The notes beneath the pieces were generated by a model, which searched no databases, had not been told where the DNA came from, and worked only from the letters and a program-made list of their open reading frames with translations. The position numbers were made by a program, and so were the translations under genes. From Mycobacterium asiaticum (lineage in GTDB: Bacteria; Actinomycetota; Actinomycetes; Mycobacteriales; Mycobacteriaceae), in the NCBI RefSeq assembly GCF_001673635.1, contig NZ_LZMH01000069.1, positions 310,001 to 374,000 of the forward strand: DNA of 64,000 nucleotides, written 5' to 3'. Positions 1 through 8,352 of the stretch are shown one piece after another. How positions within the stretch are numbered: position 1 is the stretch's first letter; every line of letters begins with the position of its first letter.

Positions 1-82
1 TTGTCATAGCCGGTGCCTTAGCACTTGAGCTGATTTAGCCATGATCATAAGCTTTTCAGCGGCCTCGCCACGCTACTTCTAT

Positions 83-94
83 TGACTTCAGTCA
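83..94. promoter_or_regulatory. Short inverted repeat before TetR gene, possible operator
   Basis: TGACT-TC-AGTCA: perfect 5-bp arms around a 2-bp spacer, 26 bp before the ATG at 121. TetR-family regulators often bind a palindrome next to their own gene, so this could be an autoregulatory operator. The arms are short and could arise by chance. Confidence 0.25.
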
Positions 95-120
95 GCAAGG
101 AGACTACAACAGAGCGCAGG

Positions 121-726
121 ATGACTGCCCAAGTCAGAACGTCTCTGCGCGAAGCGCAGCGGTTGCAAACGCGTCAGCGGTTGCTCGGCGCGGCGCTGGC
201 CGAGTTTCAGCGGGCAGGAATGGCCGCCGCCGAAGTGAGCGCGATCATCAGCGCCGCCGGCGTCGCGCACGGCACGTTCTTCTTCCACTTCCCCACCAAA
301 GAGCATGTCCTGCTCGAACTGGAGACTCGAGAAGAAGCGCGCATGGCCGCCGAACTGGCGCGCTTTGTGACGAAGCCTCATGACCTGGTTGCCGTGCTGA
401 CCAAGGTGGCACGACTCGTCGTCGATCTCGAACAGCGGCTCGGCGGCCCGCTCTTCAGGGACTTCCTAGGTATCCATTTCTCCCCCACCCGCCCCGCGCG
501 TGATGAGGAGTGGACCGACCACCCGCTGATTGTGCTGCTGGTCAACGAAATTCAGCGAGCGCGCGATCTCGGTGCAGTGCACGCTGATGTCGACCCGTTC
601 TACAGCGCCGTCTTATTTCTGCTGGGCGTCTACGGTGCGCTGAGCACGACCCCGTCCGGCCACACACGCGAAGCGATGCTGGGTCAGCTCATCGCTACTG
701 CCGTCCGGAGCCTGGAGCCTCGATGA
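121..726 (+). CDS. TetR/AcrR-family transcriptional regulator
   Basis: A 201-residue protein with an N-terminal TetR-type helix-turn-helix at about residues 14-63, including the typical GVAHGTFFFHFPTKEHVL recognition-helix region, and a helical C-terminal ligand-binding part that matches no ligand class I know. It would act as a cytoplasmic dimer that binds DNA and is released by a small molecule. I prefer the ATG at 121. An upstream TTG at 82 would add 13 residues but lies at a short palindrome that could be the operator. The gene heads a same-strand run of membrane and oxidative genes that begins 31 bp later, so it probably regulates that run. Family call is firm; the target is inferred. 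Confidence 0.85.
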   Translation: MTAQVRTSLREAQRLQTRQRLLGAALAEFQRAGMAAAEVSAIISAAGVAHGTFFFHFPTKEHVLLELETREEARMAAELARFVTKPHDLVAVLTKVARLVVDLEQRLGGPLFRDFLGIHFSPTRPARDEEWTDHPLIVLLVNEIQRARDLGAVHADVDPFYSAVLFLLGVYGALSTTPSGHTREAMLGQLIATAVRSLEPR

Positions 727-757
727 ATCCCGCAACCCGATAAGGAGATTGGCGTAT

Positions 758-862
758 ATGGACATGGTCTGGGAGCTTTTGCGGTACGTCGCCGCTTGGG
801 GCGGTACCGCTTTGATCATCTGGTTCTGGTACTGGATGTTCTCCAACATCGGAACGTTCTAA
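758..862 (+). CDS. 34-aa single-span membrane peptide
   Basis: ATG at 758 with a good ribosome site (AAGGAG, 742-747) opens a 34-codon frame. The peptide starts MDMVWELLRYVAAW and is followed by a very aromatic hydrophobic segment (ALIIWFWYWMFSNI), so nearly the whole protein is one membrane helix. It ends 4 bp before the GTG of the NorD-like gene, so the two are probably co-translated. No family is recognised. Together with the 43-aa peptide at 3204 it looks like a tiny accessory subunit of a membrane complex. The reading frame and ribosome site are direct; the role is inferred. Confidence 0.6.
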   Translation: MDMVWELLRYVAAWGGTALIIWFWYWMFSNIGTF

Positions 863-866
863 GCAC

Positions 867-2396
867 GTGACCGAAGCGGCCGACACGTCGGCGATGTCGA
901 TGGAGCGCAGTTGCGCCCTGACGGCGGTGGCGCTCAGTGACCGGCGCCGTGAAGGCGCCCGGTTGATGACCGGTGCCCAACGCAGCTTCGGCTTGAGCCC
1001 CGCCTTGAACATCGTGCTCGTCCCCTACCCGTCGTTCGCCCGCGACTGGACGCTACGGACACTGACGTGCGGGGTCGCTCTGCAATGCTCGCCGTCCAAA
1101 GATCGCCTCGCGCAATACAGGTTGACCGATCTGTCCGCCCGAGAACACCGCGCGCTGGTGATCATCGAGGCCGGCGTCGCCCTGGGCTGGATCGCCGCTA
1201 ATTGGCCAGGGTTGATGCCCGAGTTGCGCAGGGTGTTGCCCGACATCGAGGTCGGCGACCCAGACCTCGATGCGGCGGGGATGTTGGACCGGGCAATAGA
1301 AATGGCGCGTGCCGGACGGGCGCTCCCGGAGTATCCGCTGCTCGGCACGCTACCGCGCACCTATTCGAGTGCTCGCGGGTTGGCCAGTGCGATCAAGAGA
1401 TTCGGCCGCATGCCGTGGACCACAACTCAGAAACGTCATCCCCGCGCGCACTCCGTACCGGTCGGCGGGGACGGCGGCGTGCGCAATCCCAACCTGCCGC
1501 CGCCCAGTCGACCCGAGGACAACGATCTCGATATCAGTCCCGATCGCCGACAGGGCATTCCTTACCCCGAATGGAATGCGTGGACCAAGAGCTTCCTGAA
1601 GGACCACGTCGCGGTTCTCGAAGTCCCACCCGGGCCGCGCGCCGGTCAGCCGCAACCGCTCTCGGCGCATCTTCGCAAATGGTTCGAGGAACACACGCAC
1701 CGCGCGATGACCAATGGGCTCGAAGACGGATCCGACCTCGACGTCGACCAATACGTCCGCCACTACATCGACACCATGACCACCCAGACGAGCGAACCCA
1801 GAATATTTCGGGAACTCATGCCGAGCGGCCGCGACGTCACCACCGCGTTGTTACTCGACGGAAGTTCGTCATTGGGTGTGCACGGCGGGCGGATCTTCCG
1901 GCTGGAACTGGAATGCGCCGACGCGCTATCGCGCGCGATGACACTCGCACGCGAACGTCACGGCATCTTCGTGTTCACCGGAAACACCCGCCATCGCGTC
2001 GAAGTTCGCTGCCTCAAGGATTTTCGCGACGGCCGATACGTGGCTCCGGGCAGCCTCGGCCTGATGACCGGTGGCTACACGAGGCTTGGCGCACCGATTC
2101 GCCACTTGACGTCACGCCTGTTGGCCCAGCCATCGGAGCGCCGCCTGCTCATCGTGATCGGCGATGGACTGATCTCCGATGAAGGCTATGAAGGCCGCTA
2201 TGCGTGGGCCGACGTGGCGCACGCGGTCGAGGAAGCCAACGACGCCGGTGTCTCCGTCTACTACGTGGGTGTCGGACCCACCCGCGTCGACCCCCTGCCC
2301 GAGGTATTCGGGTCGCGCCGGTCCAGGCGCATCAAGCGTGTCGAGGAACTCCCGCGGGTGCTCGCCCACGTCCACCGAGAGCTGGTTGCCGCATGA
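867..2396 (+). CDS. NorD-like von Willebrand factor A domain protein
   Basis: A 509-residue soluble protein starting at GTG 867. The C-terminal third is a VWA domain with an intact MIDAS metal site: DGSSS at about 331-335, a Thr at about 405 in GYTRLG, and GDG at about 432-434. The N-terminal two thirds is a less conserved region as in NorD/CbbO proteins. In that family the VWA protein works with a NorQ/CbbQ AAA+ ATPase to insert metal into, or remodel, a target enzyme (nitric oxide reductase, Rubisco). The next gene is exactly such an ATPase and overlaps by 4 bp (ATGA). No norB/norC-like catalytic subunit is in the window, so the client is probably a different protein, perhaps the membrane proteins just downstream. 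Confidence 0.8.
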   Translation: MTEAADTSAMSMERSCALTAVALSDRRREGARLMTGAQRSFGLSPALNIVLVPYPSFARDWTLRTLTCGVALQCSPSKDRLAQYRLTDLSAREHRALVIIEAGVALGWIAANWPGLMPELRRVLPDIEVGDPDLDAAGMLDRAIEMARAGRALPEYPLLGTLPRTYSSARGLASAIKRFGRMPWTTTQKRHPRAHSVPVGGDGGVRNPNLPPPSRPEDNDLDISPDRRQGIPYPEWNAWTKSFLKDHVAVLEVPPGPRAGQPQPLSAHLRKWFEEHTHRAMTNGLEDGSDLDVDQYVRHYIDTMTTQTSEPRIFRELMPSGRDVTTALLLDGSSSLGVHGGRIFRLELECADALSRAMTLARERHGIFVFTGNTRHRVEVRCLKDFRDGRYVAPGSLGLMTGGYTRLGAPIRHLTSRLLAQPSERRLLIVIGDGLISDEGYEGRYAWADVAHAVEEANDAGVSVYYVGVGPTRVDPLPEVFGSRRSRRIKRVEELPRVLAHVHRELVAA

Positions 2397-3178
2397 CTGA
2401 CACTTACATCGCCAGCGGCAATGAAGTCGAATTGTTCGAACAGGCCTACCGCGAACGCATTCCGGTCATGCTCACCGGCCCGACCGGCTGCGGCAAGACC
2501 CGCTTCGTCGAACACATGGGTGCGCTGCTTGGCCAACCCGTCGTCACCATCAGCTGCCACGACGACCTCACCAGTTCCGATCTCGTCGGCCGGTTCATGG
2601 TCACCGGCGGTGACGTCGTGTGGACCGACGGTCCGTTGACCAGAGCCGTCAAGGCAGGGGCAATCTGTTATCTCGACGAGGTGGTGGAGGCCCGGCACGA
2701 TTCGTTGGCCATCCTGCACTCGCTGACCGATCACCGCCGGGCTCTCTACCTCGATCGCGCGGACGAGGTTGTCCGGGCCCCTGATTCGTTCATGCTGGTC
2801 TGCTCCTACAATCCCGCCTACCGGAGCTCCCTGAAGGAGCTGAAGCCGTCGTTCCGTCAACGGTTCGCCACGCTCCCGATGAAATACCTACCGCCCGAGC
2901 AAGAGGCGGAGGTGGTCGTCGCGGAGGCGGGGGTGGAGCTCGCGACGGCCAGGCGTCTTGTGCACTGCGCCCAGGCTATTCGCAACGCCGACGACGTCTT
3001 TCACTTCGAGCCGCCGTCCACGAGGGTGCTGGTCACCGCGGCGAAACTGATCGCGGCCGGCGCCTCCGAAATGAACGCGGCCGAGGCCTGCATACTCGCG
3101 CCGCTCAGCACCGACGGTGCGATCAACGACGGTTTGCGTGAAGTCGCGGCGGCGACATTGGTCGCGAGCAACTCCTAG
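2393..3178 (+). CDS. NorQ/CbbQ-type MoxR AAA+ ATPase
   Basis: The ATG at 2393 overlaps the NorD-like stop, giving 261 residues, the usual size for NorQ/CbbQ. Walker A is GPTGCGKT (29-36), Walker B is ICYLDE (91-96), sensor-1 Asn is near 140 in CSYNP, and arginine-finger candidates lie in SFRQRF near 154-159. These proteins form hexamers that use ATP to remodel client enzymes together with their VWA partner. A start further upstream in the same frame would run inside the NorD gene and is not needed. The pairing with the VWA gene is the strongest functional clue in this cluster. Confidence 0.88.
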   Translation: MTDTYIASGNEVELFEQAYRERIPVMLTGPTGCGKTRFVEHMGALLGQPVVTISCHDDLTSSDLVGRFMVTGGDVVWTDGPLTRAVKAGAICYLDEVVEARHDSLAILHSLTDHRRALYLDRADEVVRAPDSFMLVCSYNPAYRSSLKELKPSFRQRFATLPMKYLPPEQEAEVVVAEAGVELATARRLVHCAQAIRNADDVFHFEPPSTRVLVTAAKLIAAGASEMNAAEACILAPLSTDGAINDGLREVAAATLVASNS

Positions 3179-3203
3179 GACCACGAGGGAAAGGCAGAGC
3201 GAA

Positions 3204-3335
3204 ATGGTGGACCAACAAGAGCGCAAGCGCAAGAAGGCACTCATCGTCTTCCAGATCTTCATCTACGGCTACCTGCTGATCATGTTCAGCATCCAGCTGT
3301 ACATGTCCTTTGCCCGGGGCTGGTGGAATCTATGA
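3204..3335 (+). CDS. 43-aa membrane peptide
   Basis: ATG at 3204, preceded by purine-rich GGGAAAGGCAGAG, opens a 43-residue frame. A charged start (MVDQQERKRKKA) is followed by one membrane helix of about 22 residues (LIVFQIFIYGYLLIMFSIQL) and a short tail ending RGWWNL. The basic N-terminus predicts a cytoplasmic N-end. The stop overlaps the ATG of the 231-aa membrane protein (ATGA at 3332-3335), strong evidence of co-translation and of being a real gene despite its size. No known family recognised; possibly a small structural subunit of the membrane complex. Confidence 0.65.
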   Translation: MVDQQERKRKKALIVFQIFIYGYLLIMFSIQLYMSFARGWWNL

Positions 3336-4027
3336 GTCTTTCTGTCGCTCCGCAAGACTCGGTCGGCCTCAGCGAGCACGACGACGAGTCACGAAGCGCG
3401 CAACGACGGGCCGACAAATGGATGATCGTCGGCGCCGGGCTGATGGGTTGTTGGGCTCCCGGCCTGATCGGTTTCCCCATCTTCATGCGCGGGGTGTGGC
3501 TGCAGCGCCAGGCACTGCGTGCAGGCCTGTCGGTGCGCCCGATGATCGTCACGCTGATCGGCTACCTCGTGCTGATCGACGGGATGCTCAACAGCCTCGG
3601 CTGGGCGTTGGATCTGGTCGCCAACCACACCCTGATCAACCGGGTGCTGATGATCGGCTGGGGCAACATGTTCGACGCCGGCTACTTCTGGCACTACAAC
3701 GAGCTGTGGGTCGGCGGCTCGGCAGGCCCGGGTGAAAAGGCCTATGTGGCCGGGCTGATTCTCACCGTGTTCTCGATGCGGGTCGCCGCGGCGATCGGGT
3801 TCCTGCAGATGAAGCGCTGGGGCCATCAATGGATGATCATCACGTGCTGGATGGGCACGGTCATCTGGTGCGCCTACGTCTTCAACATGACGATGTACGC
3901 CGACGTGCGCTATGCCGGAGTGGTTTTCCCGGTGATCGGCTGGTGGCTCTACGACATCTTCTACATCACGCCGTTCCTTGCGATCCCGTACCTGCACACC
4001 GTCAACCGTGAAATCTTCTCCGACTGA
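3332..4027 (+). CDS. Multispanning membrane protein of unrecognised family
   Basis: A 231-residue protein whose ATG overlaps the preceding stop. After a hydrophilic N-terminus (1-29), about five hydrophobic stretches are visible: roughly 30-52, 70-95, 137-158, 167-187 and 196-222. Acidic and polar residues sit in or near the membrane: D83, D94, N97, H99, D115, H121, N123 and E124, the last three in the string FWHYNELW. Such residues could bind metal or form an active site, which would fit the NorD/NorQ pair next door. I compared it by memory with AmoA/PmoA, AmoC/PmoC and AveC-type spirocyclases and saw no convincing match. It is the most likely catalytic or client protein of the cluster, but that is inference. 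Confidence 0.7.
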   Translation: MSLSVAPQDSVGLSEHDDESRSAQRRADKWMIVGAGLMGCWAPGLIGFPIFMRGVWLQRQALRAGLSVRPMIVTLIGYLVLIDGMLNSLGWALDLVANHTLINRVLMIGWGNMFDAGYFWHYNELWVGGSAGPGEKAYVAGLILTVFSMRVAAAIGFLQMKRWGHQWMIITCWMGTVIWCAYVFNMTMYADVRYAGVVFPVIGWWLYDIFYITPFLAIPYLHTVNREIFSD

Positions 4028-4048
4028 GCCTGCTGAAGGAGCACTCCC

Positions 4049-4483
4049 ATGACCACCACGCCATCACCTACAGCTGAAAACGAAGCGGCAGAAGACCTTC
4101 CACCCGGTACGACACCCTATTACGCGCGCATGCACAAGTGGATCAAGCGGGCGGTACTCGTGTGCCTGGTGGCGCTGGTCATCGAGGGCGCGTTCACGCT
4201 CCCGTTTATGGCGGTCTACTACGGCTATCCGACGTTGAGCCTCACCGAGATCTGCAGTGAGCTACTCAAAGTCCGCTACTCCGACGACAATCTGGAGTGC
4301 AAATACCCCTACCCGCCGCTGGGTCCGCCGGAAGGCGCCGAAGGCAAGGACACCGCCAGAGACGTGTGGGGTATTCAGCCGACCCCGAAATACCACCGAC
4401 TCGGGTTCCGCGAACTGGTGCGCATCCATGAGGAAAGGCTCGCCCGCCAAGCCGCGCAACAGCAGGCCGGCGCGAAGCCGTGA
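4049..4483 (+). CDS. Single-span membrane protein with conserved-looking C-terminal domain
   Basis: A 144-residue protein with a strong ribosome site (GAAGGAG) before ATG 4049. Residues 1-34 are hydrophilic, 35-58 form one membrane helix, and the remainder is soluble, with two cysteines (C69, C84) in a Tyr/Pro-rich stretch and a charged helical end ([17 protein letters not shown]). With the N-terminus inside, the Cys-bearing domain would be outside the membrane, where the two Cys could pair. The stop overlaps the GTG of the next gene (GTGA). No family recognised. Likely a partner of the 231-aa membrane protein 21 bp upstream. Confidence 0.65.
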   Translation: MTTTPSPTAENEAAEDLPPGTTPYYARMHKWIKRAVLVCLVALVIEGAFTLPFMAVYYGYPTLSLTEICSELLKVRYSDDNLECKYPYPPLGPPEGAEGKDTARDVWGIQPTPKYHRLGFRELVRIHEERLARQAAQQQAGAKP

Positions 4484-5538
4484 CGCGCAAACTGCGCGTC
4501 GTCCAGTGGACGACGGGCAACGTGGGCAAGAAATCCGTCCACGCCATCACCGCCAATTCACTGCTTGAACTCGTCGGCTGCTACGCGTGGTCGCCCGAGA
4601 AGGTCGGCCGTGACGTCGGGGAGCTATGTGGCATCGCGCCCCTCGGAGTCCAAGCCACCGACGATGTCGATGCGTTGCTCGGCCTGAAACCCGACTGCGT
4701 CGTCTACAACCCAATGTTCGCCGATGCCGATGAGGTGGCCCGCATTCTGCGAGCCGGAATCAACGTCGTGACCACCTCAGAATTCATCACCGGACACCAA
4801 CTGGGCTCCGCCCGGGACCGCATCAGCGACGCCTGTGCGCACGGCGGCGCGACCATCTTCGGCAGCGGCATCAACCCGGGGTTCATTCAACTTCTCGCGA
4901 TCGTCACGGCCGGCCTCTCCGACCGAGTCGACCGGATAGCGATCGTCGAATCCTTCGACACCAGCATCTACAACTCGCCGGCAACAGAGATACCGATGGG
5001 CTTCGGGTACCCGATCGACCAGCCGGATCTGCACGCCATCACCGAAAAGGGATCCGGCATCTTCCGCGAAGCGGTGCAGCTGCTCGCCGATGCCCTCGGC
5101 GTTCACCTCGACGACATCAGTTGCACGACCGAATACGCCCAAACCACAGAAGATCTCGCGCTGCCGGGCGACTGGACGATCAAGAAGGGATGTGTGGCCG
5201 GCATCGACGTCCGGTGGAAGGGGACTTTCGATGCGCGCGAGGTGGTCGAGCTCCGCGCCGTCTGGACCAAGGGCCAGTCCCTGGATCCGGCCTGGTCGAC
5301 GAACTTCGGTTACACCGTCACGGTCGAGGGCCGCCCCACCATCAAGACAACGCTGAATTTCGAACCGCCACCGGACTTTCACGGTGAATCGATCGAGGAC
5401 TACATCATGCTCGGGCTGACCATTACCGCGATGCCCCCGATCACGGCGATACCCGCGGTTGTCGCGGCGCCGCCCGGCATCGCCACCTACACCGATCTAC
5501 CCCTGCTACTTCCGCGAGGCGTGCTGGCACGCAACTGA
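4480..5538 (+). CDS. DapB-fold NAD(P)H-dependent dehydrogenase (2,4-diaminopentanoate dehydrogenase-like), copy 1
   Basis: A 352-residue protein with an N-terminal Rossmann motif ([14 protein letters not shown], about 7-20), followed by the dihydrodipicolinate-reductase-like fold typical of the family often annotated 'NAD(P)H-dependent amine dehydrogenase'. Mycobacteria carry many paralogues, most without known substrates. GTG start overlaps the previous stop. It is followed 15 bp later by a second, diverged copy, so the two may act on successive intermediates or form a heteromer. Family call is good; substrate unknown. Confidence 0.75.
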   Translation: MTRKLRVVQWTTGNVGKKSVHAITANSLLELVGCYAWSPEKVGRDVGELCGIAPLGVQATDDVDALLGLKPDCVVYNPMFADADEVARILRAGINVVTTSEFITGHQLGSARDRISDACAHGGATIFGSGINPGFIQLLAIVTAGLSDRVDRIAIVESFDTSIYNSPATEIPMGFGYPIDQPDLHAITEKGSGIFREAVQLLADALGVHLDDISCTTEYAQTTEDLALPGDWTIKKGCVAGIDVRWKGTFDAREVVELRAVWTKGQSLDPAWSTNFGYTVTVEGRPTIKTTLNFEPPPDFHGESIEDYIMLGLTITAMPPITAIPAVVAAPPGIATYTDLPLLLPRGVLARN

Positions 5539-5553
5539 AAGGACGGACATTCG

Positions 5554-6606
5554 ATGTCGAAGACTTATCGCGTCATCCAGTGGATGACCGGAGATGTCGG
5601 GCAGGTGGCGCTCCGGCATTTCGCAGACAGCCCCGTGTTCGAACTGGTTGCGGTCCTGGTGCATACGCCCGAAAAGGTAGGCAAGGACGCAGGGGACATC
5701 GTTGGCATTGCGCCGACCGGGGTCATTACCACCGACGATATTGACTCGGTGGTCGCAACCGACGCCGACTGCGTGTTCTATACGCCGATCATCATGGACG
5801 TCGAGACCGTCTGTCGACTGTTGCGGTCCGGCAAGAATGTTGTGACCACCAGTGGATTCTTCCACCCGTCCAAGGACTTTCGCCAGGACGCCGTAAAGAT
5901 CGAAGCCGCCTGCCGCGAGGGCGGCACCAGCTTCCACGGCGGCGGCATCCACCCGGGATACGCCGGTGACCTGTTGCCCCTGACGCTCGCCCGCGTCATC
6001 AGTCGGGTAGACAGGATAGAGGTGTACGAGGTGGTCAACGTGCTGGCCGACGCGCCACTGGACCACATCGACTGGCTGGGCTTCGGCAAAGCTAAGGATG
6101 AATTCCTCTCTTCACCAACGATCCTGGGACTGGGCTTGCCGTTCTTCGCACAATCGATGTACATGCTAGCGGACGGCCTCGGTGTCGAAATCGACGGCAT
6201 CGAACACGAATTGGCCGTCGCTACCGCTACCGGCGACATTTCGCACGAACTCGGTGTGATTCCCAGCGGGACGGTGGCCGCGCAACATCACACCTGGACG
6301 GCGTTGGTCGAAGGCCAACCTCTGATCGTCTTTCACGCCATCTATCTGACCGGCGCCCCCGACCGCATCGATCCTGCGTGGGATTGGGGGAAGACGCGGT
6401 ACCGCATCGTGATTGACGGCGATCCGCCGAGCGCCCTGACATTGGAAGGCGTCGAGTCTGCTGGCGGCAGGATGAGCCATCCCGGCTACAACTGGACCGC
6501 GATGGGAGCTGTCAACGCCATCCCCGACGTTTGCGATGCCGCGCCGGGTTGGCTGACCCATCTCGATCTCGGTTTGGTCCGGCCAAGAGGACTGGTGCGC
6601 AAATGA
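5554..6606 (+). CDS. DapB-fold NAD(P)H-dependent dehydrogenase, copy 2
   Basis: A 350-residue paralogue of the preceding gene, with the same opening motif (VIQWMTGDVGQVAL) and a co-linear layout: EKVGKDAGDIVGIAP here against [15 protein letters not shown] there, and NVVTTSGFFHP against NVVTTSEFI. The two are clearly an old duplication with substantial divergence. ATG 5554 has a ribosome site AAAGGACGG. Its stop overlaps the P450 ATG (ATGA), linking a reductase/dehydrogenase to a P450. Substrate unknown. Confidence 0.75.
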   Translation: MSKTYRVIQWMTGDVGQVALRHFADSPVFELVAVLVHTPEKVGKDAGDIVGIAPTGVITTDDIDSVVATDADCVFYTPIIMDVETVCRLLRSGKNVVTTSGFFHPSKDFRQDAVKIEAACREGGTSFHGGGIHPGYAGDLLPLTLARVISRVDRIEVYEVVNVLADAPLDHIDWLGFGKAKDEFLSSPTILGLGLPFFAQSMYMLADGLGVEIDGIEHELAVATATGDISHELGVIPSGTVAAQHHTWTALVEGQPLIVFHAIYLTGAPDRIDPAWDWGKTRYRIVIDGDPPSALTLEGVESAGGRMSHPGYNWTAMGAVNAIPDVCDAAPGWLTHLDLGLVRPRGLVRK

Positions 6607-7838
6607 CCGCCGCGACCAGTGCGCCCAGCATCTTCGATGCGGGACTGCCAACGCTCGAGTACGACGTCAACGAACCGCCACATGCGGTCTGCAGCCGAAT
6701 CCGGGCGGCACAACAAGTCGCCCCGATCGCCCTCGGCCCGCTTGGCCCCGAAGTGCTTTCGCACGAACTTGCCCGAGGCATTCTCCGCGATACCCGGTTC
6801 GTCATCCCACCGGGCCTCCATTTGGCAGCCCAAGGCGTGACGTCGGGTCCACTGTGGGATCGGGTCGTCGGCAGCATCATCTGCGCCGAAGGCGCCGAAC
6901 ACCATCGGTTGCGCAGCCTCGTCTCGCGGGCCTTCACGCCCCGTGCGATCGCCCGGCTCGACGACACGATCGAGACGGTGCTCAACGACCTGATCGACGG
7001 CGTAGCCGGCGCGGGCCGCTGCGACATCGTCACCGATATCGCCCGGCACTATCCGATCCCGGTCATCTGTGCGTTAATCGGTGCGCCACGCGGAGATTGG
7101 GGCCAGTTCGAAGGATGGGCCGAAGCGATCTTCAAGATGGTCAACTTCTCGGTCAACCTGGTCGAGGAGATGCCGACGGTCCTGCGCGGGTGGGCCGAAC
7201 TCGACGCCTACGTCGACGACATGATCGCCGAACGACGGCACCATCTGACCGAAGACCTGCTGTCCGATCTCATCCGCGCCGAGGATGACGGTGACCGCTT
7301 GAGTGCTGACGAATTGCGCATGACGGTGGCTGGACTGTTACTTGCCGGCACCGACACCACCCGCAATCAACTGGCCGCCTCCCTGCAGGTGCTGCTGGAT
7401 CATCCCGGACAGTGGGCGCTGCTGCGGGAGCGTCCGGAACTGGCCATGTCCGCGGTCGAAGAGAGCATGCGTCACTCGCCTGCCGTCTGTAGCACGGTCC
7501 GCACCGTAGCTGAGGACGTCGCGTTCGGCGGATACACCTTCCCGGCCGGCGCGTTCATCTTCGTCAATTCCTTTGCGGCCAATCGTGATCCCGAGATCTA
7601 TCCCGATTCCGACCGCTTCGACATCACCCGGCAGGGGGCGCCAGCGGTGTTGACGTTCGGTGGCGGTGCGCACTACTGCCTCGGCGCGAACCTGGCCAGG
7701 AAGGAATTGGCCGAAGGGCTCAAGATTCTGGCGCGACGGATGCCCGATGCCCGTCGGGCCGGACCGGCGCCCTGGAAGCCGATGATGGGCATGAGCGGAC
7801 CCACCAGCCTGACCGTCGAGTTCGGGCCGCAACGATGA
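6603..7838 (+). CDS. Cytochrome P450
   Basis: From the ATG at 6603 the protein has 411 residues, normal for a soluble bacterial P450. The I-helix oxygen-activation motif is AGTDTT (248-253), the K-helix ExxR is ESMR (287-290), and the heme loop is FGGGAHYCLG (352-361) with the thiolate C359. It is therefore likely active as a monooxygenase, needing an external ferredoxin and reductase that are not in this window. The ATGA overlap with the preceding dehydrogenase and a 4-bp overlap with the following VOC gene place it in the same transcription unit. I cannot assign a CYP subfamily or substrate. A longer in-frame start at 6531 lies inside the upstream gene and is not chosen. Confidence 0.92.
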   Translation: MTAATSAPSIFDAGLPTLEYDVNEPPHAVCSRIRAAQQVAPIALGPLGPEVLSHELARGILRDTRFVIPPGLHLAAQGVTSGPLWDRVVGSIICAEGAEHHRLRSLVSRAFTPRAIARLDDTIETVLNDLIDGVAGAGRCDIVTDIARHYPIPVICALIGAPRGDWGQFEGWAEAIFKMVNFSVNLVEEMPTVLRGWAELDAYVDDMIAERRHHLTEDLLSDLIRAEDDGDRLSADELRMTVAGLLLAGTDTTRNQLAASLQVLLDHPGQWALLRERPELAMSAVEESMRHSPAVCSTVRTVAEDVAFGGYTFPAGAFIFVNSFAANRDPEIYPDSDRFDITRQGAPAVLTFGGGAHYCLGANLARKELAEGLKILARRMPDARRAGPAPWKPMMGMSGPTSLTVEFGPQR

Positions 7839-8254
7839 GCGACGCGCCGTCGCGGCTGCATCACGTCGTCTTCGCGGTGCAGCGGGACCGGCACGACGAA
7901 GTGGGGCGCCTGTTCACCGAACTCGGCTTCAGCTTCAACGACCTCACCCTGGAGGAGTTGGGACTGCGGGTGCTGCTGGACTGGGACCGGGGTATCGAAC
8001 TGATCAGTCCCGACCCGGGATCCACCGCTGAGGTCGCCGCATCGGTGAACGAATTCCTTTCCACCCACGGGGACGGCGTCTACACGGTGGTGGTGCAGGT
8101 TCCCGGCGCGTCCGCCGCGGAAGACATCGCCAAACGGTACGGCTCGATCACCCGATTCCGACAGGGCTTCTCCGGCGACGGCAACTACCTCGAAGAGATC
8201 GATCTTTCGGTGTGCGGGCTGCCGCTGACGTTCCTGGCCACCAACCTGCCGTGA
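7835..8254 (+). CDS. VOC (glyoxalase/dioxygenase) superfamily protein
   Basis: A 139-residue protein that begins with the VOC beta-strand pattern LHHVVFAVQRDRHDEVGRLF. H9 or H10 and an acidic residue near the end (EEIDL) are possible metal ligands. The overlap with the P450 stop (ATGA) makes it the last gene of the accessory transcription unit. VOC proteins include isomerases, epimerases and ring-cleaving dioxygenases, and nothing here narrows the choice. Its position suggests action on the P450/dehydrogenase product. Confidence 0.6.
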   Translation: MSDAPSRLHHVVFAVQRDRHDEVGRLFTELGFSFNDLTLEELGLRVLLDWDRGIELISPDPGSTAEVAASVNEFLSTHGDGVYTVVVQVPGASAAEDIAKRYGSITRFRQGFSGDGNYLEEIDLSVCGLPLTFLATNLP

Positions 8255-8352
8255 CCATTGTCGGCGCGCCTGGTTGACATTGCGCCGTTGGGGGTATCTC
8301 ACCGGCAGCCCTGCGGGCGGGGATGGCTTCGGTGTGATTGAAGTGAGCGGCG

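Noticed and set aside
3332-4027. Membrane protein as a particulate methane/ammonia monooxygenase subunit
   Set aside because: Remembered AmoA/PmoA and AmoC/PmoC motifs are not present in recognisable form, and no AmoB-like gene is nearby.
3332-4027. Membrane protein as an AveC-type spirocyclase
   Set aside because: Length and the few motifs I recall from that family do not fit.
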